Below are positions 36,815 through 45,905 of a DNA stretch of 52,029 nt, piece by piece (positions within the stretch are counted from its first letter, which is position 1; each line of letters begins with the position of its first letter). Origin of the DNA: a virus; the IMG/VR virus record IMGVR_UViG_3300030116_007634, positions 1 through 52,029 of that record. One strand, 5' to 3'. Position numbers and translations under genes: made by a program. The notes under the pieces were generated by a model, which saw nothing but the letters and a program-made list of their open reading frames with translations, was not told the origin of the DNA and did not search any database.

Positions 36815-37141
36815 TCAGCCCCAGGGATCCAGGTAGTGTCGTTGTGGTCTCATTCTGTGGCTGACTAGCAGCCGCAGGCGGTTGTCTTTTTCAGTATTGA
36901 GGATGTCGTGGACAACTGCATGGTTGTCTGGACATTCTCCCGTCCGAAGGTAATACACGACGCGATGTGCATGAAACACTTCGTTATCAATAGAAACCAA
37001 ATAATGACCAGAAACTTTATCTTTTCTTGTTACAAAACGTTCCTTTTCGATCCAACGGAGTCCACTTGGGTGCTCATCAGTCAACTCCAAAAGTTCCTCG
37101 ATACGCCAGAGCGGAGGCATCTCCCGATAGACCCGTGACAT
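36815..37141 (-). CDS. HNH/AP2-type homing endonuclease (small)
   Basis: A 108-residue protein is obtained from ATG 37141 (MSRVYREMPPLWRIEELLEL). It has a beta-strand AP2-like part (YLVSIDNEVFHAHRVVYYLR) followed by GECPDNHAVVHDILNTEKDN and RLRLLV. The HRVVYYLxTG..P.....HxxxNxxDNR arrangement is the HNH_3 homing domain. It ends 2 nt before the other HNH gene, so the two are co-transcribed. Short repeats lie upstream. Confidence 0.72.
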   Translation of the reverse strand: MSRVYREMPPLWRIEELLELTDEHPSGLRWIEKERFVTRKDKVSGHYLVSIDNEVFHAHRVVYYLRTGECPDNHAVVHDILNTEKDNRLRLLVSHRMRPQRHYLDPWG

Positions 37142-37320
37142 AAAACACACTATGAGAGAGAATTTTTCTATACCTAATATAAACGCCATTTTCGGGATTT
37201 TGTCGTTGTTCATAGTGTGTTTTAAAGAGTCTTATGAGAAGCACCATAGACAAGGACACTTTGCCCAAAGTGGCGTCTGGCTTATCTATAAAAGAAAATA
37301 CGTTCATAGTGTGTTTTGTG
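37142..37320. repeat. three copies of ACACACTATGA-type repeat around an HNH gene promoter
   Basis: AAAACACACTATGA occurs on the plus strand at about 37142 and, in reverse orientation, at about 37211 and 37305. The spacing is 69 and 94 bases. The gap holds no gene; two of the copies contain an ATG that opens minus-strand frames without protein-like composition. Binding sites for a regulator or a homing-endonuclease target are possible. Confidence 0.55.
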
Positions 37321-37367
37321 CACCGCAGGGTTCTTGGTTTGGTCTCAACCTAAGACTTAAAGGCCAT

Positions 37368-37397
37368 AAAAAAGCCTCCCGCTGGGGACGGAAGGCT
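37368..37397 (-). terminator. terminator after the GT-B glycosyltransferase
   Basis: On the minus strand an 8-bp stem with one mismatch (AGCCTTCCG / CGGGAGGCT) is followed by six Ts. It lies 25 nt beyond the stop of the glycosyltransferase gene. Confidence 0.75.
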
Positions 37398-37421
37398 CGG
37401 GCAGCTCAACTACGCTCGGGC

Positions 37422-38693
37422 TCAGCTTACCTCAGCCAGCTTCTTTTTCGTGCGTTTTGTTTTTTTCTTTTTCCTCTTCGATACCGTTTCCAGTTCCACG
37501 CCGTGATCGACCTCCTGTAGGACATCCTCAAAAATCCCACCAAATTGCGACGCGACTGTCTCCCACGCAAATTGCGGATCTGTAGCTCTCTGATGACAGA
37601 GTTCCGCAACCGCCTCACGTTTACCTGGGTTTTCGTAAAGTTCCGTAAGGAGTTCAGCCAGGTGGTCCCCCGACGGGCACGGCATTTCTCGGGCATAGTT
37701 CGTGTCTACATCAACGTGATCACATCGGATCAGCTTGCCATAACCTTCAAAGATTTCTTTGCAAGATGTGTGGTTCGGGACGATTTGGGCGACCTTACAT
37801 GCCGCATGTTCAAAGTTGACCAGGCCCCAGCCCTCACCTTTGCAGGTATTTACACCTACATCACAGGCGTTATAGATGCAGTTCAGCATGTCCACCTCGA
37901 CGTTGGGCGGATGATCCCCTTGGGCAGTACGGATGATTCGACCGTTTGGATCGAGGCCTTGCTTCTTCATTTCCCGTGCGAACACCGGCATGATGTCCCA
38001 GCCTTGGTCCTTGCCACCCATGTGTAAATACAGCTGAGCGTCCGGTTTGTCCTTGGCAAACTTGGCAAAACCTTCGATTGTGATGTCGATACGCTTGCGG
38101 AACTGGTTCCGGTTGCCGTTGAAAACAATGAAAATATCAGGATCCAGGCCCAGTCGTTTCCGGGCTTCCTGCTTATCCATCGGATAGAACTGATCCGGTG
38201 TCATGCCATGAGGAATCACGGCAACAGGCTTGGTGATACCACCGGCAATAAATTCGTGTGCGCCGAATTCGGTGTAGGAAATGACGGCATCCCACTTGTT
38301 GGCGGTATCGGCCAGGCCGCCGATCCAGTTGTAGGAATCCATGGGGGCATAGCCCACGAACTTAAATTTCTTCTGCTCGTGCAGGTCAGCAATCTGTTGG
38401 TATTGCTGGTTGATGATCCAGATATCGTTGATGGTGAAGACGATGTCGGGCTGCTCTCGCTCTACGACTTCTCGAATCCGTTGCACGCCAAAGGGTTCCG
38501 TCTGGTACCGGTTGGACGACGGGAACATTTTGTATCGGTCTTGTAGCGGTGTTGGGTCACCCCACCAGTTATGACCGAGGACACAGATTTCGAACTTATC
38601 GTCAAGATGCTTGAGTACATTCTCAGTGACACGGGCAAACCCGGTCATGGCGACAATATCCCCACACCACAAAAGCTTTGGTTTCTTACTCAT
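37422..38693 (-). CDS. glycosyltransferase, GT-B fold (GT4-like)
   Basis: This 423-residue protein has the two-lobe GT-B layout. The N-domain begins KPKLLWCGDIVAMTGFARVT and the C-domain begins near 190 (FIVFNGNRNQFRKRIDITIE). The donor-binding end motif is EGWGLVNFEHAACKVAQIVP, matching the EGFGxxxxEAxAxGxPVI pattern of GT4. The C-terminal 20 residues are Lys-rich. The donor sugar is unknown; glycosylation of a virion or host surface component is likely. It lies beside speD and the primase gene. Confidence 0.85.
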   Translation of the reverse strand: MSKKPKLLWCGDIVAMTGFARVTENVLKHLDDKFEICVLGHNWWGDPTPLQDRYKMFPSSNRYQTEPFGVQRIREVVEREQPDIVFTINDIWIINQQYQQIADLHEQKKFKFVGYAPMDSYNWIGGLADTANKWDAVISYTEFGAHEFIAGGITKPVAVIPHGMTPDQFYPMDKQEARKRLGLDPDIFIVFNGNRNQFRKRIDITIEGFAKFAKDKPDAQLYLHMGGKDQGWDIMPVFAREMKKQGLDPNGRIIRTAQGDHPPNVEVDMLNCIYNACDVGVNTCKGEGWGLVNFEHAACKVAQIVPNHTSCKEIFEGYGKLIRCDHVDVDTNYAREMPCPSGDHLAELLTELYENPGKREAVAELCHQRATDPQFAWETVASQFGGIFEDVLQEVDHGVELETVSKRKKKKTKRTKKKLAEVS

Positions 38694-38717
38694 TTAGCGG
38701 TAATATTCTCCACCCAA

Positions 38718-39077
38718 CTATACACAGTTTGAAGGAGTTATCGACCTTACAAGTTCTTTCTCCTCTACATTTTCAGCGGCAAGTCTATTTTTTAAATACT
38801 GTGCAGCTGCGTGAGTATCAGTTTCTTCCCCGCAGGTATAAAGATCGATAGCGCAGTATCCGATCTCAGGCCAGGTGTGGATTGAAGCGTGGGATTCGGC
38901 AAGGAGTGCCAAGACGGTCACCCCTTGTGGTTCGAATTTATTGCTGATGATCCGCAGAACGTTAGCTTTCGCCATGCGTAATGCGGATTCCAGTGCTTGC
39001 ACCAATAGCTGACGGTCATCCAGCACAGCTTTGCTGCAGCCGTACATGTCCAGAATCAGGTGCCGACCGTCGCTCAT
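38718..39077 (-). CDS. speD: S-adenosylmethionine decarboxylase proenzyme
   Basis: This 119-residue single-chain AdoMet decarboxylase is of the prokaryotic class. The self-cleavage and active-site block LLAESHASIHTWPEIGYCAI is intact: the Ser after Glu becomes the pyruvoyl group. The downstream DLYTCGEE supplies the conserved Cys. It makes the aminopropyl donor for spermidine. Length is normal. Its ATG overlaps the stop of the primase gene. Polyamine genes of this type are known auxiliary genes of cyanophages. Confidence 0.92.
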   Translation of the reverse strand: MSDGRHLILDMYGCSKAVLDDRQLLVQALESALRMAKANVLRIISNKFEPQGVTVLALLAESHASIHTWPEIGYCAIDLYTCGEETDTHAAAQYLKNRLAAENVEEKELVRSITPSNCV

Positions 39078-41701
39078 TCCTCTTCTCCTGAGTTGGGGTC
39101 GTGGTTTTTATCGATGATGTCGCCGTAGTGAACACGCCATTCATCTTTGTTTAGACCCACCTCGACAATAGAGGGGAACTTCTCATATTTCTGATCAGAT
39201 GAGCGGCAAGCCACGTTGACCACCCGCATTCCCCTACGATTCTTGAACTTGTAGACGTTGAGTTGGAGCTGGTGAACACAGATGTCCATCAGCAGGGACT
39301 CAAAACGACTGCGGCCAAGGATGTTGCTGTTGGACGACCGAGCAAATTCGCAGTAGCTGGCATAGAGCCACTTATCCCAGTTGACGAAAATATTGGACGT
39401 GCCCCCTGGGGAATGCTTAGCCAATCCAATGGGAGTGGAGATGCCCGGATCAAAGATGAGGCAGTGCTCCATCCAGTCCATGATCTGGTTAGATTTCAGG
39501 ATTTGTTCACGGTGATGCTTAGCAAAGAAGTCAACTTTTTTGTTGGTTTCCATCAGGTATTCCCGCATCTCTGCCTCCGAGAGATCGAGAACCCAGTTCA
39601 CCAATCCGGGAAGGAGTTCCGAAAAGTCACCGAAAGGATGACCTCTGTCATCCATATCAATAAGCGTACGCTGTTCTGCAGAGCTACCGGTGAAAGGGCG
39701 ATCGAAAGGAATGGTAAGCCGACGGCGAGCAAGACCAGAAGTGGGATCTGTCGTTTGAATCGGTTCATTGGCCGTGATCATGACCAGCCCGTTGAACTTA
39801 AACGGTTTCTGGGAACCTGACTGAAACTTGCGTTCATTACGTATCAAATCACGTCCAGTCAGCGCCTTCAGCACAGAAACTGATCCGCCGTAACGCTCCA
39901 CATCATTGAAGAGCAGAAGCTTTTTCTTGTAGAGGTTTGCGGTTTCGAAACGGTTTTTCTCCAGGTGTTCCAGGGAGGAGATCATGGCGTTGTCATCACC
40001 CACCAAAGCGTGAGCGAGGTTGGAGTAAGTGGATTTACCTGACTTACCAGGACCAACAATTTCAACGAACTTTTGGACCTCGGAGTTACCCATCAGCACG
40101 GCACGGAGCCATGCACGAAGGACCTGTACACGGCCCCAGTTGCCATCCTGAGCGTTCTTAAGCCACTTAATGATGGGTTCACAAGTAGCACTAGGATCGT
40201 ACTCATAGGGGAGCTGCTGGGTCATATACATCTCCCGATCGAAGGGCAGAAGTTCCTTGGATTCGACGTCCAAGATCCCGTTCGTGAAGAGAAGTTGGTT
40301 GTTACCTTCGTACCAATCTTCGAAGATGACGCTGATCCGCAGCTGCTCCATCACGTCGTTGATGAGGTTCATGCTGTAGCCATTCGGCAGCAGATCCTCT
40401 TTCACCATCTCGAATTTATTTTTGATCTCACCTTTGATTTCGATGTCCGAAAGCTGAGTCCAAAGACCTTTGCCTTTGTATTCGTAAAGGTAGAAGCAGC
40501 CTTGCGTCTGGCAGTAGCGCAGATTCCCTTTCCAAAGTTGAAGGACAATATCAGTTACGGTATCCGATGAAGGATTGCGCTTCTTGCTGTCTTTCCCTTT
40601 CTTGTCGTTGATTACCGGTTGTGCCCAACCACCACGGCTCATCGAGGGGAAGGGGAGATCCGTTGTGTTGACTGTTTTTTTCTTAGGACGTGCATCTTGG
40701 CTTTCGACTTGAGCAAGCAGTTGTGCGGCATGTTCCAGCGTTATGTCATCAACGCCGAGTGCTTTGTAGTCCTGCGATGGTTTCCATCCGTGTTCCTGGG
40801 CGACATGGATCAGAGAACCGATGCCCCGTCCGCCTTCTTTGCTGAAGGAACGCCAACGGCGAGCACATTCACCATCTTTGTATTTGTCAGATTGATGGGA
40901 CCAGGAATCCCACTGATCTAATAGTGATTCATCCAGTGAATGAAGCGACTGACCAACAGTGATCCAGATGTCGTAGTCATCGGCAGCCTCTGGAGGCATT
41001 GCCCACATTGCTTCAGCAGCCAGTTGGATGTCCCGTTCCAGGGAGATCTCAGCGTTAATTGCAAAGCCAGGGCCGACGATCCGAGTGGTTTCACTTGCCG
41101 GTACGCCTTGTTTGACGTTTTTATTGATGATGGAATTCAGCAGCCAGTCCGGCAGTTCAGGTAGGCTGTCAACCCATTCGAAACCCTGGTCCTCAGCGGT
41201 GTAGTATCCTTCCGTCTCAGGGTGAAGTCCCATCACCACCCCTTGGTGGCGCTTCCACAGAACCTCTAGTTTTTCCTTGTTTTCTTCTGCATGCCAGGTG
41301 TATTTGTTCCTAACGAAATGCTTATGCTTTTCGCGGTCTAGCTTGTATAGTTTCTTCTCGCGACCCTCTTTGCCACTGAGAACTGTCAGGGTGTTGGGCA
41401 GTGCAGTTGCGAAGTCTGTTCCGGCAACTTCTTCGATGAGTTTGTAAACACTTGGGCCATCGATATCGACCCAAACCAAGCCATAAGGATGATTGTAGAC
41501 AGGACCACCCAGTACTCCGACGGCTTTACAGTGCCCGGTGAGTGTCTCCTCCTCAATTTCTCGTACGCTATAGGGGTTGTTCTGCCATCCCGAAATGTAC
41601 GGGTCCTTATTGGCACCGAGCGGCGTAAGCGGCCAGTCGATCGGTAAATAGTCAAGGCGGATTTCTCCTGGTCGTAAGGACTGTGGTTGCTTATTTGCCA
41701 T
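39074..41701 (-). CDS. primase-helicase (prim-pol / D5-type)
   Basis: This is an 875-residue replication protein. Residues about 15-190 form a bifunctional primase-polymerase-like domain (YGLVWVDIDG holds the acidic DxD). The C-terminal half is a superfamily 3 helicase. Walker A is VGPGKSGKSTYSNL, Walker B follows in KKLLLFNDVERYG, and sensor and Arg-finger regions are LVMITANEPI and LARRRLTIPFDRPF. It would unwind and prime the origin for the family A polymerase. Good match to D5-type phage helicase-primases in length and order. Confidence 0.92.
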   Translation of the reverse strand: MANKQPQSLRPGEIRLDYLPIDWPLTPLGANKDPYISGWQNNPYSVREIEEETLTGHCKAVGVLGGPVYNHPYGLVWVDIDGPSVYKLIEEVAGTDFATALPNTLTVLSGKEGREKKLYKLDREKHKHFVRNKYTWHAEENKEKLEVLWKRHQGVVMGLHPETEGYYTAEDQGFEWVDSLPELPDWLLNSIINKNVKQGVPASETTRIVGPGFAINAEISLERDIQLAAEAMWAMPPEAADDYDIWITVGQSLHSLDESLLDQWDSWSHQSDKYKDGECARRWRSFSKEGGRGIGSLIHVAQEHGWKPSQDYKALGVDDITLEHAAQLLAQVESQDARPKKKTVNTTDLPFPSMSRGGWAQPVINDKKGKDSKKRNPSSDTVTDIVLQLWKGNLRYCQTQGCFYLYEYKGKGLWTQLSDIEIKGEIKNKFEMVKEDLLPNGYSMNLINDVMEQLRISVIFEDWYEGNNQLLFTNGILDVESKELLPFDREMYMTQQLPYEYDPSATCEPIIKWLKNAQDGNWGRVQVLRAWLRAVLMGNSEVQKFVEIVGPGKSGKSTYSNLAHALVGDDNAMISSLEHLEKNRFETANLYKKKLLLFNDVERYGGSVSVLKALTGRDLIRNERKFQSGSQKPFKFNGLVMITANEPIQTTDPTSGLARRRLTIPFDRPFTGSSAEQRTLIDMDDRGHPFGDFSELLPGLVNWVLDLSEAEMREYLMETNKKVDFFAKHHREQILKSNQIMDWMEHCLIFDPGISTPIGLAKHSPGGTSNIFVNWDKWLYASYCEFARSSNSNILGRSRFESLLMDICVHQLQLNVYKFKNRRGMRVVNVACRSSDQKYEKFPSIVEVGLNKDEWRVHYGDIIDKNHDPNSGEEE

Positions 41702-41706
41702 TATTT

Positions 41707-41922
41707 TTATTCGTTAACTTCCACTTTAAAGTGCTTATTTGCGAAACGTTCGTCGTTCAGCAACATAAATGCATGCAAATGCATGACTGTTGGAAGATGG
41801 AAACAGTCGCCATCATTGGCCGCCTCCATATAATTTTTGAGCGCAAAAAGCCACTCACCCATATGCACATGGATGTCCATGAGGGTCCCCAGTTGAGCGT
41901 CTCTATATCCTAGGCTGGTCAA
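41707..41922 (-). CDS. small His-rich hypothetical protein
   Basis: This 71-residue protein (MTSLGYRDAQLGTLMDIHVH...) is rich in His, Met and Asp. It is the first gene of the replication transcript and ends 5 nt before the primase ATG. No family is recognised. The MDIHVHMGEW and HLPTVMHLHAF stretches could bind metal. Confidence 0.6.
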   Translation of the reverse strand: MTSLGYRDAQLGTLMDIHVHMGEWLFALKNYMEAANDGDCFHLPTVMHLHAFMLLNDERFANKHFKVEVNE

Positions 41923-42018
41923 TCCTGGGTGAGATTAGGCATTTATTTAGATAACAAAGTCTCATAAGTCTTGTGGTAAATATTTAAGTTTTGTAACTTT
42001 TGTATTGCTTCTTGTCTT

Positions 42019-42780
42019 TTACAGGTTCTTAGAGGCGTAAATGACGCAAAGCTCACTTCCAGAGGAGCTTTTAGCGGTTTCGAACATCAACGGGATGTCC
42101 ACTTCCCACAGTGTTTTCAGCTGTCCGTATTTTGGTTGCAGCTGATCCAGCCGACTTTTCCAGTATTTTGCCGTCGGAATGATGAAATCTTCTCCAGAGT
42201 TATGGATATGTTGAATTTTGTAGCCACTGTTGGTGACTTTATTTGCCAGTCCCTCTGTGTTGAAGATTTGCATAAGCCATCCTTCTCTAAAAAATTCAGG
42301 TACATGCCTGACTACATGATCGACAATCAAGATGTTGTCGGCCACGGCGAACAGATTCTTAAGTAAATAGTCTTGTTCTTTGACGTGACAAAAGGATTCG
42401 TGGAGCAGGGCTACGTCATAGCGCCGGGCTGGCTTGAAACAGTTGAGATCCTCTGTCAGTACTCGTAAGCCCTTGCGGTTTTTTTTAATGAAATCGGCTT
42501 GATAAGTGCTGTTCGTTACGCAAGTAACCTTACATTTCTTTTGTTGTGTAAGCATTTCTGCGGGAGCACCCCAGCCACAGCCACAGTCGAGGACGCTGCT
42601 TCTATCCGCGATGAAGGGAAAAACGTTGGCGTGGATTGCGTTTTCAAAGATGTTAGGACTTGGGCCTTCAACTCCGCAATGGTAGTGATAGTTGACAGGA
42701 CCCAGAAAAAAATCCCACTCACTGGGGGTATTTATTTCGTAGAACTGCTGAAGTACGGCACCGTCTTCTGTTTGTTTCAT
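42019..42780 (-). CDS. class I SAM-dependent methyltransferase
   Basis: This 253-residue protein has motif I VLDCGCGWGAPAEML, motif II VTCVTNSTYQADFI and motif III ILIVDHVVRHVPEF. The order and the front CGCGWG block resemble cyclopropane-synthase/UbiE-like small-molecule methyltransferases. The substrate is unknown; with the nearby sugar genes it could methylate a surface sugar. It overlaps the exonuclease gene by 4 nt, so the two are co-transcribed. Confidence 0.82.
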   Translation of the reverse strand: MKQTEDGAVLQQFYEINTPSEWDFFLGPVNYHYHCGVEGPSPNIFENAIHANVFPFIADRSSVLDCGCGWGAPAEMLTQQKKCKVTCVTNSTYQADFIKKNRKGLRVLTEDLNCFKPARRYDVALLHESFCHVKEQDYLLKNLFAVADNILIVDHVVRHVPEFFREGWLMQIFNTEGLANKVTNSGYKIQHIHNSGEDFIIPTAKYWKSRLDQLQPKYGQLKTLWEVDIPLMFETAKSSSGSELCVIYASKNL

Positions 42781-43631
42781 ATCAGATCCGGGTCGTACAC
42801 ATTGCAGTTTTCAATTTGCTTGTAGTATTCCTCGACAATTTTGTACCAATCCTCCCGCAGGATGTCCAAGAACCTCCGCGAGATCTTGAAAATCTGAGTA
42901 CGGGCAGGCGTTGAGACCAAGATGGCAGCCTGCTGAACCTTCATGTCCAGGGTCTGTTCGATGGCGATGTCGTATGCAGCCAGTTGCTTACAGGTTTTTT
43001 TGAACTTCATGTGACCGCCCAACAAGTCGCGCCATTCTGGTGACCCTTTTTCCAAGTCTTTCGGCCAGCGTCGGCTGTAGGGTTTCACGCTGGTTTTCAA
43101 GTCAGCAAGCGTAAGTTTGCCATTGGCAACAGCAATGATGTCAGGTGCACCGGCCCAGGCTCTGCCCTCGCTATCACTACCCCAGACCCGGGCGACTTCA
43201 TCAGCACCCATCGTGAAGTTGAACTTATCTAGTACAGGGGATTCAGCCCAGAGAACTTCTTCGAATTGATCCAGGATTGGCGGCATGCCTGCCCAGAAAT
43301 CCTTGTATTCATCAGCGATCTCAGGGTTTTTATTCCCTTTGAGGTAGCACTCCATCCCGTAGTGAATGGCAGTACCACGCTCGGCAGCCTTCTCTTTTAC
43401 ACCTGGGTTGTTCTTAGACCACATCTCCAGCTTCCGTTTGTTTGCTTCGGATGCTGTCTCACCGATGATGGTTGTCACTGACGGAGCAGGGCCAGTAGGC
43501 AGCGGCGTGGTGTAGTGCCGTTTGCCATTGAGGGATATTCGTGCGGCGGTCTTATTCAGACCACGCATACGAGTTTGTTTCTCCTCCTCGGATAAATTCC
43601 AGGGATCGTTGATATCTACCTGTTCAATCAT
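42777..43631 (-). CDS. PD-(D/E)XK exonuclease, RecB-like
   Basis: This 284-residue nuclease has the typical order: ERGTAIHYGMECYL (helix with the first acidic residue), GAPDIIAV, LTLADLKTSVKPY (the D-x-K core) and a helix with Gln KQLAAYDIAIEQ. These are the motifs of RecB/Cas4-type phage exonucleases. It would process DNA ends for recombination or host DNA breakdown. Length is normal. It is divergent from the small plus-strand genes at 43681. Confidence 0.82.
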   Translation of the reverse strand: MIEQVDINDPWNLSEEEKQTRMRGLNKTAARISLNGKRHYTTPLPTGPAPSVTTIIGETASEANKRKLEMWSKNNPGVKEKAAERGTAIHYGMECYLKGNKNPEIADEYKDFWAGMPPILDQFEEVLWAESPVLDKFNFTMGADEVARVWGSDSEGRAWAGAPDIIAVANGKLTLADLKTSVKPYSRRWPKDLEKGSPEWRDLLGGHMKFKKTCKQLAAYDIAIEQTLDMKVQQAAILVSTPARTQIFKISRRFLDILREDWYKIVEEYYKQIENCNVYDPDLI

Positions 43632-43680
43632 TAGGTTATGAAAACCTTTGTTAGATTATTGTAGGGGCAAACTAACACCA

Positions 43681-43791
43681 ATGAAAGGTTTTTACTTTGC
43701 CATATTTGGCATCTTAGGGGCAATTCTGATCCTTGCAGGGATTGACTTCTACTATTTGCTACAGGATACCAATTCGATCTACCACAGATAA
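43681..43791 (+). CDS. 36-aa single-pass membrane peptide
   Basis: The frame reads MKGFYFAIFGILGAILILAG then IDFYYLLQDTNSIYHR. One hydrophobic helix and a short polar tail. It lies 50 nt from the divergent exonuclease gene and 2 nt before the next gene. Short but well formed; function unknown. Confidence 0.55.
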   Translation: MKGFYFAIFGILGAILILAGIDFYYLLQDTNSIYHR

Positions 43792-43793
43792 TT

Positions 43794-43952
43794 ATGGTGA
43801 ATTTAGTTAGGTTTTATTTTGATACAGACGAGGAGTGCAGGACGGGTTGCTTTGACGGTAAGCCAGTTGAAGATGTGGACGCAGATAAGGCGGATGACTT
43901 CGAACAGTATTTGATCGACCAAAATATTGGCTACATTCGGATTGATCTCTAA
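43794..43952 (+). CDS. 52-aa acidic hypothetical protein
   Basis: The frame starts MVNLVRFYFDTDEECRTGCF and is acidic, ending NIGYIRIDL. It lies between the membrane peptide and the glycosyltransferase, with only 2-nt and 9-nt gaps. Function unknown. Confidence 0.55.
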   Translation: MVNLVRFYFDTDEECRTGCFDGKPVEDVDADKADDFEQYLIDQNIGYIRIDL

Positions 43953-43961
43953 GACCAAGCC

Positions 43962-44807
43962 GTGATCAAGACGATTGCATTTCTTACCTTATGGCGTGAT
44001 AACGAGAAGATTTTAGATCGTTCATTGTCTCAACTTGAGACTATGGAAGACGATCTAATTCCCAAGGGGTACCGTTTTACCTACGCTTTTCTTGAGAACG
44101 ATTCGAAAGATGAGACTGCAATGAGACTGTACAAGTGGTTGCGTAAGCGGCGCGGCTTCTTGATCTCAGAGCAAATCGATGCACCTAAGTGGGGAAGCGT
44201 TGCACTTACTGAACGTACCCGATGGCTTGCCCGATATCGCAACGCGTGTTTAGCGGAGTTGGATTTCTGGAAGTATGACTACCTTGTTGTGGCTGATAGT
44301 GATGTTCACTTCAAGCCAGATCTACTGACGCAGATGGTTGATCATCTTGATCAGAATCCTGACTGGGGAATGATCACACCGAATACTGTGCAGAATGTTC
44401 CGGATTACGTTGGTAAAACTGATCTACCCTCCTACTTTGACAGCTGGACGTTAATTGATAAACAGCAAATGCAAGGCATGACCTTCGCTGCCAATCCGTT
44501 CTTGTCTTCGCATGATCGTGAAGACTGGGAGAAAGGTCACCCGATTTCTGTGTATAGCGCCTTCGGTTCAATCGCCATGATCCGTGGTGAGATTCCTCAG
44601 GAATATGAGGTGCATTGGAACGCTGAAGTTGGTTGTGAACACACAGGTTTGTGTGAAGACATCACTAAAATTGGCTTCGAAATTATCGTTGACCCCAAGT
44701 TACATGCAGAAATTATCCACGAGGAGCCGGTGATTCCCGACCCCGCCGTGGTAAAGATGCATCAGGATCGCCTGAAGTTAGCCGAGGCCTCCACTTTGCT
44801 CGAGTAA
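43962..44807 (+). CDS. glycosyltransferase, GT-A fold (GTG start)
   Basis: This 281-residue protein starts at GTG 43962. It begins MIKTIAFLTLWRDNEKILDR and has FLENDSKDETAM followed by LVVADSDVHFKPDL, where the DSD-type acidic motif binds the metal-nucleotide. The layout matches capsule/mannosyl transferases of the Anp1/CAP59-like GT-A superfamily. It converges with the dehydratase gene (30-nt overlap). It is one of three glycosyltransferases in the window; donor unknown. Confidence 0.8.
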   Translation: MIKTIAFLTLWRDNEKILDRSLSQLETMEDDLIPKGYRFTYAFLENDSKDETAMRLYKWLRKRRGFLISEQIDAPKWGSVALTERTRWLARYRNACLAELDFWKYDYLVVADSDVHFKPDLLTQMVDHLDQNPDWGMITPNTVQNVPDYVGKTDLPSYFDSWTLIDKQQMQGMTFAANPFLSSHDREDWEKGHPISVYSAFGSIAMIRGEIPQEYEVHWNAEVGCEHTGLCEDITKIGFEIIVDPKLHAEIIHEEPVIPDPAVVKMHQDRLKLAEASTLLE

Positions 44808-45818
44808 ATCGTGGTCGATCATCTCCTGGACGAGAGTTTCGAAGGTGTACTTTGGCAACCAACGCAGTTGTTTCAGTGCTTTTCGAGGATCTCCCAGGAG
44901 AGTTTCAACTTCAGCAGGACGATAATACTGAGGACTCACTCGGATGATTGTCTGTCCCAGTGCTCTGCTGTAACCAATTTCATGCTCACGTTCACCTTGC
45001 CATTCAAGGTTTAAGTTGAGTCGATCCGCTGCAATTTCGCAGAATTGTCGCACGCTGTGCTGCATACCCGTGGCGATCACATAATCTTCGGGCTTTTCTT
45101 GCTGCATCATGCGCCACATGGCATCCACATAGTCGGAAGCATGGCCCCAATCCCGCTTGGCTTCTAGGTTTCCAAGTTCAATAAACTCTTTTTTCCCTTT
45201 TAAAATTTGCGCCAGACCCTGTGTGATCTTCTTCGTCACGAAATTTTCGCCACGAATCGGGCTTTCATGGTTGAAAAGGATGCCGTTACAACCAAATAAG
45301 TCGTAGCTTTCCCGGTAGTTGACGGTCAGCCAGTAGGCAAAAAGCTTGGCAACACCGTAGGGACTGCGTGGATAGAAGGGTGTCGCTTCATTTTGTGGGC
45401 ATTCCTGTACCTTGCCGAACATTTCGGAGGTCGAAGCCTGGTAAAAGCGGGGTGCATCATTACCCATTGACCGACATGCCTCAAGGACATTCATCGGTCC
45501 AAGTGCATTTGCAGTCGCAGTGCTGATTGGGGATTGAAAACTAATCCCAACATGGCTTTGCGCTGCTAAATTGTAGACCTCATCTGGCACGAAGTCGTGA
45601 ACAATTCGTGTTAGTGACGGGGCATCCGTTAGATCTGAATAGAAAAGTTCAATACTTTCAGGGATTTTGCCACCAAAAACCCACTCTAATTTTTTTAGTT
45701 GTCCAGGAACAGACGTACGTCTCAGAATACCCGCGACGGTATAACCAATGTCGTAAAGCCTTTTTGCAAGATATGCGCCATCTTGTCCAGTGATTCCTGT
45801 GATTAAAGCTCGCGTCAT
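44778..45818 (-). CDS. gmd: GDP-mannose 4,6-dehydratase
   Basis: This is a 346-residue SDR enzyme. I use ATG 45818 (MTRALITG); an upstream in-frame ATG adds 13 residues. The NAD(P)-binding GITGQDGAYLAKRL, the catalytic STSEMFGK region and the YxxxK (SPYGVAKLFAYW) are intact. It converts GDP-mannose to GDP-4-keto-6-deoxy-mannose. Length is normal. It is divergent from the aminotransferase-fold gene across an 87-bp gap; together they make a sugar module. Confidence 0.92.
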   Translation of the reverse strand: MTRALITGITGQDGAYLAKRLYDIGYTVAGILRRTSVPGQLKKLEWVFGGKIPESIELFYSDLTDAPSLTRIVHDFVPDEVYNLAAQSHVGISFQSPISTATANALGPMNVLEACRSMGNDAPRFYQASTSEMFGKVQECPQNEATPFYPRSPYGVAKLFAYWLTVNYRESYDLFGCNGILFNHESPIRGENFVTKKITQGLAQILKGKKEFIELGNLEAKRDWGHASDYVDAMWRMMQQEKPEDYVIATGMQHSVRQFCEIAADRLNLNLEWQGEREHEIGYSRALGQTIIRVSPQYYRPAEVETLLGDPRKALKQLRWLPKYTFETLVQEMIDHDLLEQSGGLG

Positions 45819-45840
45819 TGGCCCCCTATAGCGATATTCT

Positions 45841-45863
45841 GTTGGTACAAAATACATACCAAC
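45841..45863. promoter_or_regulatory. dyad in the divergent gap of the sugar genes
   Basis: A perfect 7-bp inverted repeat GTTGGTA / TACCAAC with a 9-nt spacer lies midway between two divergent sugar genes. It could be an operator controlling both. No T-tract follows. Confidence 0.4.
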
Positions 45864-45905
45864 TCACTTTTACAGCTAAAGTATAGCCGTAAGTGATAAC
45901 GAGAC

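Noticed and set aside
37077-37307. Minus-strand frame opening at a repeat copy in the HNH upstream gap
   Set aside because: It starts within a repeat, has no ribosome-binding site and overlaps the HNH gene in a different frame.
37368-37397. Counting the terminator after the GT-B gene as a further hairpin-U-tract-start case
   Set aside because: An ATG follows the U-tract on the minus strand, but the frame stops after five codons, so no gene is supported.
39263-41164. Long plus-strand frames across the primase-helicase gene
   Set aside because: They are antisense shadows of the minus-strand gene, whose helicase motifs are unambiguous.
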